Shown: piece by piece, positions 50,860-58,709 of the stretch
Layout: each line of letters starts with the position of its first letter
Numbering within the stretch: the stretch's first letter is position 1
DNA from: Wansuia hejianensis
Lineage (GTDB): Bacteria > Bacillota > Clostridia > Lachnospirales > Lachnospiraceae
Assembly: GCF_014337215.1 (NCBI RefSeq)
Contig: NZ_CP060635.1
Coordinates: 1,935,501 to 1,999,500, forward strand
Length of the DNA stretch: 64,000 bases
Direction of reading: 5' to 3'
The notes under the pieces: generated by a model
Told to the model about the DNA's origin: nothing
Seen by the model: only the letters and a program-made list of their open reading frames with translations
Databases searched by the model: none
Program-made: the position numbers and the translations under genes

Positions 50860-50942
50860 ACCTTAAATTCCTCCTGATTAACTTAGATTTTCGGAGAGGA
50901 CACATGTGGTTCCCCTCTGTTTTCAGTTGCTTCCGCACTTCG

Positions 50943-51091
50943 CCTGACGGCTCGCGCTCATTAAGTTGCTTTCAGTGTTCCCTCAACTACATTCAAGCGG
51001 CGCCTTTCGGCTTGCTTTCGTTTAGGTTCGGGAACGGCCTCGCACTAAATTCGTGCGGCGCCTTTCGGCTTGCACTCATTAAGTTGCTTTC
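50943..51091 (-). repeat. Imperfect tandem repeats between rpsH and rplF
   Basis: CTCATTAAGTTGCTTTC occurs at 50957-50973 and 51075-51091, and GCGGCGCCTTTCGGCTTGC at 50997-51015 and 51055-51073. On the transcript the repeats form short hairpins capped GCC-GAAA-GGC (twice) and GCC-GTCA-GGC. The 234-base interval holds no gene; rpsH and rplF are normally almost adjacent. Confidence 0.75.
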
Positions 51092-51093
51092 GG

Positions 51094-51495
51094 TCACCAC
51101 ACAAATGCCAGGACTTCGCCGCCTACCTGCAGCTTTCTGGCCTGTTTGTCGGTAATCACTCCCTGGTTGGTGGAAAGGATTGCAATTCCCAGACCGCCCA
51201 GAACTCTTGGCAGTTCTTCTTTGTTCACATATACACGAAGACCGGGTTTGGAAATTCTCTTTAATCCAGAAATGATTTTTTCATTCTTATCTGCACCGTA
51301 TTTCAGGGTGATACGGATCGTTTTGTAAGACCCTTCTTCGACAAGATCATATTTTGCGATGTATCCCTCATTAACGAGGATATCGGCAATGGCTATTTTC
51401 ATTTTTGATGCCGGAACGTCTACAACGTCATGTTTCGCTGTGTTCGCGTTACGGATTCTTGTAAGCATATCTGCAATTGGATCGCTCATTGACAT
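51094..51495 (-). CDS. rpsH: 30S ribosomal protein S8
   Basis: 133 residues; binds 16S rRNA and is the autogenous regulator of the spc operon in E. coli. MSMSDPIADMLTRIRNAN start and STNQGVITDKQARKLQVGGE C-terminus are standard. Confidence 0.98.
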   Translation of the reverse strand: MSMSDPIADMLTRIRNANTAKHDVVDVPASKMKIAIADILVNEGYIAKYDLVEEGSYKTIRITLKYGADKNEKIISGLKRISKPGLRVYVNKEELPRVLGGLGIAILSTNQGVITDKQARKLQVGGEVLAFVW

Positions 51496-51518
51496 GATGT
51501 GTTTCCTCCTTTCCTATT

Positions 51519-51704
51519 TTACCAACTAGCTTTCTTCACGCCAGGAATCTGGCCTTTATATGCTAATTCACGGAAACAGATACGACAGATTCCGTATTTT
51601 CTCAGGTATGCGTGTGGACGTCCACAGATTCTGCAGCGGTTGTATTCTCTGGTAGAGAATTTCGCTGTGCGCTGCTGTTTGATTTTCATTGCTGTTTTCG
51701 CCAT
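51519..51704 (-). CDS. rpsN: 30S ribosomal protein S14, zinc type
   Basis: 61 residues with the zinc ribbon CRICGRPHAYLRKYGICRIC (two CxxC pairs). This is the short zinc-binding form standard in Firmicutes operons. Confidence 0.97.
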   Translation of the reverse strand: MAKTAMKIKQQRTAKFSTREYNRCRICGRPHAYLRKYGICRICFRELAYKGQIPGVKKASW

Positions 51705-51721
51705 GAATATTTCCTCCTATA

Positions 51722-52261
51722 TTACTTTGCGAATGGCATATTGAATAATGTCAACAATTCACGAGCTTCTTCATCGGTTTTGGCGGTGGTAACGAAAATG
51801 ACATCCATACCTCTCACCTTGTCAACCTTGTCATACTCAATTTCGGGGAAAATCAGCTGCTCTTTGATTCCAAGAGCATAGTTTCCTCTGCCATCGAAAG
51901 CGTTCGGATTCACACCACGGAAGTCACGTACACGGGGCAGTGCCAGGTTAATCAGACGCTCAGCGAACTCATACATTTTCTCGCCTCTTAAGGTAACCTT
52001 GCATCCAATCGGCATTCCCTCTCTGAGCTTGAAGTTAGCAACAGATTTCTTTGCCTTGGTCACAACTACCTTCTGACCGGTGATTTTCTCCAGATCGCCG
52101 ACAGCGGAATCCAGAACCTTGGCATTCTCTTTCGCTTCTCCTACACCCATGTTGATGACGATCTTTTCGAGTTTTGGCACTTCCATTACGTTCTTATATC
52201 CGAATTTCTTCGTCATGGCATCGACGATTTCATTCTTGTACATTTCTTTATATCTGCTCAC
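51722..52261 (-). CDS. rplE: 50S ribosomal protein L5
   Basis: 179 residues; binds 5S rRNA. LEKIVINMGVGEAKENAK and LPRVRDFRGVNPNAFDGRGN are family signatures. Confidence 0.98.
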   Translation of the reverse strand: MSRYKEMYKNEIVDAMTKKFGYKNVMEVPKLEKIVINMGVGEAKENAKVLDSAVGDLEKITGQKVVVTKAKKSVANFKLREGMPIGCKVTLRGEKMYEFAERLINLALPRVRDFRGVNPNAFDGRGNYALGIKEQLIFPEIEYDKVDKVRGMDVIFVTTAKTDEEARELLTLFNMPFAK

Positions 52262-52282
52262 GTTTCAGGCCTCCTCTCTTTC

Positions 52283-52591
52283 TTAATCCAACACTTCGCC
52301 TGTTGATTTTGCAACACGAACCTTCTTATCCCCGTCCAGCTTGTATCCGATACGGGTTACTTTTCCTTTGTGAAGGTACATGACGTTCGAAAGATCAATA
52401 GGAGCCTCTTTGTTCACAATCCCGCCCTGCTGATTCTGCATATTGGGTTTTGTATGTTTAGTGATCATGTTGATTCCTTCTACGATGACTCTGTTGTTCT
52501 TCAAATCGACAGAAAGAACCTTTCCTTCTTTATCCTTATCCTTACCGGCGATTACTTTAACAGTATCACCCTTTTTAATCTTCACTGACAT
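52283..52591 (-). CDS. rplX: 50S ribosomal protein L24
   Basis: 102 residues with N-terminal KOW motif (KKGDTVKVIAGKDKDKEGKV); an early assembly protein of the large subunit. Confidence 0.98.
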   Translation of the reverse strand: MSVKIKKGDTVKVIAGKDKDKEGKVLSVDLKNNRVIVEGINMITKHTKPNMQNQQGGIVNKEAPIDLSNVMYLHKGKVTRIGYKLDGDKKVRVAKSTGEVLD

Positions 52592-52601
52592 TGCCGACCT
52601 C

Positions 52602-52970
52602 CTATAATACTTCCGGAGCTAAGGAAACAATCTTCATAAACTGTTTCTCACGAAGCTCTCTGGCTACTGGCCCAAAAATACGTGTTCCTCTGGGAGTCTT
52701 GTCATCTTTGATAATAACCGCTGCATTCTCATCAAATTTGATGTAGGAACCATCTTTGCGGCGGGCACCCTTCACAGAACGTACCACTACAGCTTTTACT
52801 ACATCGCCTTTTTTCACAACGCCGCCAGGTGTTGCATCTTTGACCGTAGCAACGATAATATCACCAATATTCGCATATCTTCTGGTAGAACCGCCCATAA
52901 CACGAATGCAGAGAATCTCTTTCGCACCGGTGTTATCAGCGACCTTCAGTCTGCTTTCCTGCTGAATCAT
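52602..52970 (-). CDS. rplN: 50S ribosomal protein L14
   Basis: 122 residues; MIQQESRLKVADNTGAKE start and KDDKTPRGTRIFGPVAREL are diagnostic. AGGAGGAATACCAGC precedes the ATG. Confidence 0.98.
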   Translation of the reverse strand: MIQQESRLKVADNTGAKEILCIRVMGGSTRRYANIGDIIVATVKDATPGGVVKKGDVVKAVVVRSVKGARRKDGSYIKFDENAAVIIKDDKTPRGTRIFGPVARELREKQFMKIVSLAPEVL

Positions 52971-53000
52971 GCTGGTATTCCTCCTTTAGCATTCCATCAA

Positions 53001-53258
53001 TTATTTCGCTTTCTCCATGACCTCTACCAGTCTCCATCTCTTATCCTTGGATAACGGGCGGGTCTCCATAACTTTTACAGTATCACCGATATTGCATTCG
53101 TTATTTTCATCGTGCGCTTTTAATTTATAGGTTTTCTTCACAATCTTTTTGTATAGCGGATGTTTTACGTGGTCTTCAATCGCTACAACGATGGTCTTAT
53201 CCATTTTATCGCTGACAACTTTACCGACACGCGTTTTTCTCAGATTTCTTTCTTCCAC
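53001..53258 (-). CDS. rpsQ: 30S ribosomal protein S17
   Basis: 85 residues from a GTG at 53258, with AAAGGAG 11 bases upstream; this gives the usual ERNLRKTRVGKVVSDKMDKT beginning. An ATG at 53279 would encode the ribosome site and has none of its own. GDTVKVMETRPLSKDKRWRL is the signature. Confidence 0.92.
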   Translation of the reverse strand: MEERNLRKTRVGKVVSDKMDKTIVVAIEDHVKHPLYKKIVKKTYKLKAHDENNECNIGDTVKVMETRPLSKDKRWRLVEVMEKAK

Positions 53259-53297
53259 GGTTTGTCTGTCTCCTTTCATTCACTAAAGAACGGGCCT

Positions 53298-53507
53298 TTA
53301 GTTGGCTGAATTGGCCTTCTGCGCAATTACAGTTGAAATTCTCGCAATGTTCTTGCGAACCTCTTTGATCCTGCTCGTATTGTCCAGCTGATTGGTCGCG
53401 TTCTGGAATCTCAGGTTAAAGAGTTCCTTCTTAGCAGCTACTAATTCATCTTTTAATTCTGCAGCTGATTTAGCCGTTAAATCTTCTACATACTTTTTAC
53501 TCTTCAC
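53298..53507 (-). CDS. rpmC: 50S ribosomal protein L29
   Basis: 69 residues from a GTG at 53507; another GTG at 53516 would add three residues. Both starts lie inside the end of rplP. ELFNLRFQNATNQLDNTSRI is the L29 core near the peptide exit tunnel. Confidence 0.9.
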   Translation of the reverse strand: MKSKKYVEDLTAKSAAELKDELVAAKKELFNLRFQNATNQLDNTSRIKEVRKNIARISTVIAQKANSAN

Positions 53508-53934
53508 TGTTATCACCGCCTTCTAAGTCTGCACGAGAAACTATTTTACATTTACATGGTAACTTATGCATGGCAAGACGTAATGCTTCACGGGCAATCT
53601 CTTCAGACACTCCTGCGATCTCAAACATTACACGGCCTGGTTTCACAACTGCTACCCAGTACTCCAGAGAACCTTTTCCGGAACCCATACGTGTCTCGGC
53701 AGGTTTTGCAGTAACCGGCTTATCCGGGAAAATTTTGATCCAAACTTTACCACCACGTTTGATGTAACGGGTCATAGCAACACGGGCTGCCTCGATCTGG
53801 TTGGATTTGATCCAGCAGGGCTCTGCAGCCACAAGGCCAAATTCACCATAGTTGATTTTATTGCCCCTTAAGGCTTTACCTTTCATGGACCCACGGAATT
53901 GTTTACGACGTTTTACTCTCTTAGGCATTAACAT
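53497..53934 (-). CDS. rplP: 50S ribosomal protein L16
   Basis: 145 residues beginning MLMPKRVKRRKQFRG, like the MLLPKRVKYRR start of Bacillus L16. WIKIFPDKPVTAKPAETRMG and GKGSLEYWVAVVKPGR are signature regions. It overlaps rpmC. Confidence 0.97.
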   Translation of the reverse strand: MLMPKRVKRRKQFRGSMKGKALRGNKINYGEFGLVAAEPCWIKSNQIEAARVAMTRYIKRGGKVWIKIFPDKPVTAKPAETRMGSGKGSLEYWVAVVKPGRVMFEIAGVSEEIAREALRLAMHKLPCKCKIVSRADLEGGDNSEE

Positions 53935-53936
53935 AA

Positions 53937-54593
53937 TTATTTATCGCTCCCTTCCTTAGCTCCTTTGGTTGGAAGTATTTCACCGTTATAGATCCACGCT
54001 TTTACGCCAACTTTGCCGTATGTGGTATCTGCTTCGGCGAAACCATAGTCGATATCTGCGCGCAGGGTCTGCAGCGGGATGGTTCCCTCACTGTAGAACT
54101 CGGTACGGGCCATATCTGCTCCACCAAGACGACCGGATACTGATGTTTTGATTCCTTTGGCGCCGGCTCTCATAGTCCTCTGCATTGTGGATTTCATGGC
54201 ACGGCGGAAAGAGATACGGTTCTCCAGCTGCAGAGCGATGTTCTCGGCAACAAGCTGTGCGTCACGGTCAGGTCTCTTAACTTCCTTGATATCAACAATC
54301 AGTTTTTTCTCGGTATATTTGGCAAGTTCTGCCTTTACCTTTTCGATTTCAGCTCCGCCCTTACCGATTACGACGCCGGGCTTTGCTGTATAAATAATCA
54401 CTTTCACTCTGTCAGACGCCCGCTCGATCTCGATTCTGGAAACGCCTGCGCTGTACAGTTTCTTCTTCAGGAATTTTCTGATATTGTAGTCTTCTACAAG
54501 ATAATCTGCAAAATCGCCTTCTGCATACCATTTGGAATCCCAATCCTTGATCACACCGACTCTTAAGCCGTGTGGATTAACTTTCTGTCCCAT
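53937..54593 (-). CDS. rpsC: 30S ribosomal protein S3
   Basis: 218 residues with the KH domain (IYTAKPGVVIGKGGAEIEKV) and C-terminal GIKTSVSGRLGGADMARTE; lines the mRNA entry channel. Confidence 0.98.
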   Translation of the reverse strand: MGQKVNPHGLRVGVIKDWDSKWYAEGDFADYLVEDYNIRKFLKKKLYSAGVSRIEIERASDRVKVIIYTAKPGVVIGKGGAEIEKVKAELAKYTEKKLIVDIKEVKRPDRDAQLVAENIALQLENRISFRRAMKSTMQRTMRAGAKGIKTSVSGRLGGADMARTEFYSEGTIPLQTLRADIDYGFAEADTTYGKVGVKAWIYNGEILPTKGAKEGSDK

Positions 54594-54604
54594 GCTTAAC
54601 CTCC

Positions 54605-54991
54605 TTACCTTTCATCTAACACGATAGAGATATGACTTGTTCTTTTTTCAATCCTGTAGGCTCTACCCTGTGCTCTCGGATGAATTCTCTTCATGGTCGG
54701 CGCTTTGTTCGCAAAGCACTCAGCCACGTACAGACTGTCTCTGCTGAGGCCGTTGTTATTCTCAGCGTTAGCAACTGCGGATTCCAGCAGTTTCTTAATC
54801 ACGCTGGAAGCATATCTCGGGTTATATGTCAGGATACCAAGTGCGGATTCAACATCTTTTCCACGGATTGCATCCAGTACATAACAAGCTTTCTGAACTG
54901 ACATTCTTGCGTATGACAGCTTTGCAGAAGGTCTTGTGTCTTTCATCTCATTTCTTGCTCTCTTGATCTGACTTCTATGTCCTTTAGCCAT
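54605..54991 (-). CDS. rplV: 50S ribosomal protein L22
   Basis: 128 residues; the beta-hairpin that lines the exit tunnel is APTMKRIHPRAQGRAYRIEK. Normal length. Confidence 0.98.
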   Translation of the reverse strand: MAKGHRSQIKRARNEMKDTRPSAKLSYARMSVQKACYVLDAIRGKDVESALGILTYNPRYASSVIKKLLESAVANAENNNGLSRDSLYVAECFANKAPTMKRIHPRAQGRAYRIEKRTSHISIVLDER

Positions 54992-55016
54992 TGCTAATAA
55001 CCTCCTTTCGCTCTAC

Positions 55017-55298
55017 TTACCTTACGCCGGATTTCTTTTCGTCTTTTCCGTGTCCTCTGTAAGTTCTGGTTGCCACAAACTCACCGAGCTTGTGTCCAAC
55101 CATATCCTCAGTAACATATACCGGCACATGTTTTCTTCCGTCATGGACTGCAATTGTGTGTCCCACGAATGACGGGAAGATTGTAGAACGACGTGACCAG
55201 GTCTTAATAACTGTCTTATCGCCTGATGCGTTGGCAGCATCAACTTTCTTTAACAGGCTTTCATCAGCAAATGGGCCTTTTTTCAGTGAACGAGCCAT
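55017..55298 (-). CDS. rpsS: 30S ribosomal protein S19
   Basis: 93 residues; MARSLKKGPFADESLLKKV and WSRRSTIFPSFVGHTIAVHD are diagnostic. Confidence 0.98.
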   Translation of the reverse strand: MARSLKKGPFADESLLKKVDAANASGDKTVIKTWSRRSTIFPSFVGHTIAVHDGRKHVPVYVTEDMVGHKLGEFVATRTYRGHGKDEKKSGVR

Positions 55299-55310
55299 CG
55301 TTTAACCTCC

Positions 55311-56156
55311 TTATTTCGATAATGTTTTGCCATCTCTTCTACGAACGATGTATTTGTTGGACTGTTTGTTCTTCTTTCTGGTCTTCAGACCCATCGCGGG
55401 TTTGCCCCACGGAGTACACGGACCCGGACGGCCGATCGGCGCGCGTCCCTCACCACCGCCATGAGGATGATCGTTGGGGTTCATAACTGAACCACGGACG
55501 GTCGGCCGGATGCCCATATGGCGTTTTCTTCCAGCTTTACCGATGTTAATCAGGCTGTGTTCGCCATTACCAACAGTACCAACAGAAGCACGGCAAACCA
55601 TGGGAACCATTCTCATCTCACCGGAAGGCAGACGCAGTGTCGCGTATTTTCCTTCCTTTGCCATAAGCTGTGCGCCGTTTCCTGCAGAACGAACCAGCTG
55701 GCCGCCCTTCCCAGGATGAAGCTCAATGTTGTGAACCATGGTACCTACCGGAATATCAGCCAGCGGAAGGCAGTTGCCGGGACGAACTTCTGCGTTCGGT
55801 CCGTTCATGATCTTCATGCCTACCTTCAGGCCTTCCGGAGCCAGGATATATGCTTTCTCTCCGTCTGCATAGCAGATCAGAGCGATGTTTGCTGTTCTGT
55901 TCGGATCATATTCAATTGCTTTAACAAAAGCAGGAACATCATCCTTAAATCTCTTAAAATCAATGATTCTGTATTTTCTTCTGCTGCCGCCGCCATGATG
56001 TCTGACTGTGATCTTTCCCTGATTGTTGCGTCCAGAAGCCTTATTCAGAGAAACTACCAGAGATTTTTCCGGAGTGGACTTGGTAATCTCGGAGAAATCA
56101 GAACCGGTCATGTGTCTTCTGGAAGGTGTATATGGGTTATAGGTTTTAATTCCCAT
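55311..56156 (-). CDS. rplB: 50S ribosomal protein L2
   Basis: 281 residues from the ATG at 56156 (AAGGAGATACCGTA upstream). GVVMNPVDHPHGGGEGR-type motif appears as GSVMNPNDHPHGGGEGRAPI, around the peptidyl-transferase-associated His. The 125-base gap to rplW contains a hairpin on the transcript (CACCT...AGGTG, 56181-56217). Confidence 0.98.
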   Translation of the reverse strand: MGIKTYNPYTPSRRHMTGSDFSEITKSTPEKSLVVSLNKASGRNNQGKITVRHHGGGSRRKYRIIDFKRFKDDVPAFVKAIEYDPNRTANIALICYADGEKAYILAPEGLKVGMKIMNGPNAEVRPGNCLPLADIPVGTMVHNIELHPGKGGQLVRSAGNGAQLMAKEGKYATLRLPSGEMRMVPMVCRASVGTVGNGEHSLINIGKAGRKRHMGIRPTVRGSVMNPNDHPHGGGEGRAPIGRPGPCTPWGKPAMGLKTRKKNKQSNKYIVRRRDGKTLSK

Positions 56157-56281
56157 TACGGTATCTCCTTTCATTATGCACCTGTCCGCAGCCCCGGCGG
56201 GATGCGGGAAGGTGTTCGATGTTATTGTCGTGCATCACTGCACATAGTGTGGTACGTTCCCTCAGCTAAATTCGCCGCTCT

Positions 56282-56581
56282 TTACAGCCCTTCAAAGATC
56301 TCGATATCTTTGCTCTCTTCTGTCAGGGCAACGATGGCCTTTTTAGTTTTCGCGGTCTTACCATAAGTCGTTCCGCGGCGTTTTGTCTTGCCGTCCTGAT
56401 TCAGGGTATTCACGCTCTTGACTTTCACGCCGTCAAACATTTTCTCAACTGCCTCTTTGATCTGGGATTTGTTTGCCTCCGGGTGTACCAGGAAGGTGTA
56501 TTTCTTCTCTCCCATTCCGCTCATGCTCTTCTCAGTTACGAGCGGCTTTAATATCACATCAAAATACTGAATATTTGCCAT
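56282..56581 (-). CDS. rplW: 50S ribosomal protein L23
   Basis: 99 residues; exit-tunnel protein that docks trigger factor and SRP. DVILKPLVTEKSMSGMGEKK and VNTLNQDGKTKRRGTTYGKT are typical. Overlaps rplD by one base. Confidence 0.98.
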   Translation of the reverse strand: MANIQYFDVILKPLVTEKSMSGMGEKKYTFLVHPEANKSQIKEAVEKMFDGVKVKSVNTLNQDGKTKRRGTTYGKTAKTKKAIVALTEESKDIEIFEGL

Positions 56582-57201
56582 TATGCGTACACCTCCTCGA
56601 TGGATGCTACACTGCTCTTGGTTGCGATTACGGTGTTGTATTTCAGGATGTCGAATACATTGATGCTGTTCACGGACGCGGTCTGCACTCCGGGAATATT
56701 CCTTGCGGACAATATCACGTTCTCACAGTCGTCACCAACAACAACCAGTGCCTTGTCTACTTTCAGGTTATCCAGAACCTTCTTCATCTCTTTTGTCTTG
56801 ATTTCAGCCAGCTTCAGCTCATCCAGCACCAGGAATTTGTTATCCTGCACTTTGCTGGTAAGAACGGATTTCAGTGCCAGCCTCTTCTCTTTCTTATTCA
56901 TTTTGAAAGAGTAGTCTCTCGGAACGGGAGCGAATACAACGCCGCCGCCGGTCCACTGAGGAGATCTCGTTGAACCCTGTCTCGCATGACCGGTCCCCTT
57001 CTGTCTCCAGGGCTTTCTTCCGCCGCCGCTTACCTCAGAACGGGTCTTTGCCTTCTGAGTTCCCTGACGGTTGTTAGCCAGCTGAAGAACAACTGCCTGA
57101 TGAACCAGGTGCTCTTTTACTTCCACGCCGAACACGGCATCAGAAAGCTCCATGGTTCCAACTTCTTTGCCTTCCATATTATAAACAGATACGTTTGCCA
57201 T
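56581..57201 (-). CDS. rplD: 50S ribosomal protein L4
   Basis: 206 residues; exit-tunnel loop GGRKPWRQKGTGHARQGSTR is diagnostic. In E. coli L4 represses the S10 operon; whether it does here is unknown. Confidence 0.98.
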   Translation of the reverse strand: MANVSVYNMEGKEVGTMELSDAVFGVEVKEHLVHQAVVLQLANNRQGTQKAKTRSEVSGGGRKPWRQKGTGHARQGSTRSPQWTGGGVVFAPVPRDYSFKMNKKEKRLALKSVLTSKVQDNKFLVLDELKLAEIKTKEMKKVLDNLKVDKALVVVGDDCENVILSARNIPGVQTASVNSINVFDILKYNTVIATKSSVASIEEVYA

Positions 57202-57233
57202 CTGTATGTTCCTCCTTTCCAGTTAAAAGGTTA

Positions 57234-57866
57234 TTAAACCGTCTTTACGGTTTCTCTGATCGTTACCAGGGATTTCTTGGGTCCCGGCACGGAACCTTTT
57301 ACCAGTAACAGATTATTTTCAGCATCTACACGCACAACTTCCAGATTCTGTACGGTAACTCTCTCATGACCCATATGTCCCGCCATCTTCTTGCCCTTGA
57401 ATACCTTGCTGGGATCAGAACATGCACCGTTGGAACCTGCATGACGATGATATTTGGAACCATGAGCCATGGGTCCTCTGGACTGTCCATGTCTCTTGAT
57501 GGCGCCCTGGAATCCTTTACCCTTGCTGATTGCAGTCGCATCTACCTTGTCGCCTGCCGCAAAGATATCGGCCTTGATTTCCTGCTTCAATTCATAATTC
57601 TGCGCATCTTCCAGTTTGAACTCTTTCAGAAATCTCTTGTAGGGAACTTCTGCCTTGTCAAACTGTCCCTTCCTCGGCTTGTTCACCAGCTTCTCTCTGA
57701 TGTCGCCGTAACCAACCTGTACCGCGCTGTATCCGTCGTTCTCTTCTGTCTTAACCTGAGTTACGACACACGGTCCAGCCTGCAATACAGTTACCGGAGT
57801 GAGGACTCCGTCTTCGTTGAAAATCTGAGTCATTCCAACTTTTGTAGCTAAAATCGCTTTCTTCAT
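57234..57866 (-). CDS. rplC: 50S ribosomal protein L3
   Basis: 210 residues from the ATG at 57866 (AGGAGGTAAAAAG upstream); a longer reading lacks a site. KGKGFQGAIKRHGQSRGPMA is the L3 signature. Confidence 0.98.
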   Translation of the reverse strand: MKKAILATKVGMTQIFNEDGVLTPVTVLQAGPCVVTQVKTEENDGYSAVQVGYGDIREKLVNKPRKGQFDKAEVPYKRFLKEFKLEDAQNYELKQEIKADIFAAGDKVDATAISKGKGFQGAIKRHGQSRGPMAHGSKYHRHAGSNGACSDPSKVFKGKKMAGHMGHERVTVQNLEVVRVDAENNLLLVKGSVPGPKKSLVTIRETVKTV

Positions 57867-58005
57867 TCTTTTTACCTCCTGTTTTTCTACAGCGGAACGC
57901 CCTGTGTGGGAGTTCATTCTAGTTAACAGATATAAGTGGAATGCGCTTTGTTTGTACTGCGATTACTTCTATATCAATTAACTGATTTTGTAACTTTTTT
58001 GTCTG

Positions 58006-58323
58006 TTACTTGCTCTTCATCTTGATGTCGATATAGACACCTGCCGGCATTTCCAGCCTGGAGAGAGCATCAACTGTTTTCTGTGTAGGAGTGATGATGT
58101 CAATCAGTCTCTTGTGTGTTCTCTGCTCAAACTGCTCACGGGAATCTTTGTACTTGTGGACTGCTCTTAAGATGGTTACTACCTCTTTTTTCGTGGGCAG
58201 CGGCACCGGTCCACTCACCGTTGATCCGTTCCTCTTTACCGTTTCGATGATTTTTGCTGCGGATGCATCTACTAACTGATGATCATACGCTTTCAGGGTG
58301 ATTCTCATTACTTGACTTGCCAT
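58006..58323 (-). CDS. rpsJ: 30S ribosomal protein S10
   Basis: 105 residues; first gene of the operon. RITLKAYDHQLVDASAAKII and VPLPTKKEVVTILRAVHKYK are diagnostic. AAAAGGAGGCGAC precedes the start. 139 bases separate it from rplC. Confidence 0.98.
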   Translation of the reverse strand: MASQVMRITLKAYDHQLVDASAAKIIETVKRNGSTVSGPVPLPTKKEVVTILRAVHKYKDSREQFEQRTHKRLIDIITPTQKTVDALSRLEMPAGVYIDIKMKSK

Positions 58324-58358
58324 AAAAAAAGTCGCCTCCTTTTCGCACTTTTCGAGTA

Positions 58359-58458
58359 CGACAAGCGGTGACTGTACACATCTCCGTGTGTGTCATTGAC
58401 TTTCACACGTTGTTTCCACTCTGGGGTGGACTTTCTAAATTTGTACAGTGACTTGTCG
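58359..58458 (-). promoter_or_regulatory. Structured leader of the S10 operon
   Basis: CGACAAG/CTTGTCG and TGTACA/TGTACA pair at the base of a long fold; inside it CGTGTG/CACACG (58385-58409) forms a hairpin. The leader is about 220 bases. This is the position of autogenous control in other bacteria, but no known ribosomal-protein leader motif was recognised. Confidence 0.45.
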
Positions 58459-58551
58459 CCAGTTTCCTAACTTGACATTCGCTCCACGGAAAACCTGCCA
58501 CAGCGGGCAGCAACCTCACGCTTCACAGCTATCAATGTCACAACACGAATT

Positions 58552-58580
58552 ATTATAACGGGAAAGTCCAAAAAATGCAA
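58552..58580 (-). promoter_or_regulatory. Sigma-A promoter of the S10-spc ribosomal operon
   Basis: Minus strand TTGCAT (58580-58575), 17 bases, TATAAT (58557-58552), near-consensus and about 230 bases before rpsJ. Leader, promoter and the terminator at 58660 account for the gene-free 58324-58709 interval. Confidence 0.85.
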
Positions 58581-58659
58581 GCACTTTTTACAATTTCTTC
58601 AAATTACTGCGCCGGAAAACCGCCTTGTCTGGCGAATCCGGTCAAAACACCTTAACCAG

Positions 58660-58703
58660 AGGAAGAAAGACAGCCATCCTCCACCCGGATCGGCTGCCTT
58701 TCT
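58660..58703 (-). terminator. Terminator after the acidic membrane protein gene
   Basis: AGAAAG-A-CAGCC (58664-58675) pairs with GGCTG-C-CTTTCT (58692-58703); on the minus strand TCTTTCTTCC follows. Confidence 0.7.
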
Positions 58704-58709
58704 TCTATA

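Noticed and set aside
50943..51091. CRISPR array
   Set aside because: The repeats are few, imperfect and unevenly spaced, lie inside a ribosomal operon, and no cas genes are present.
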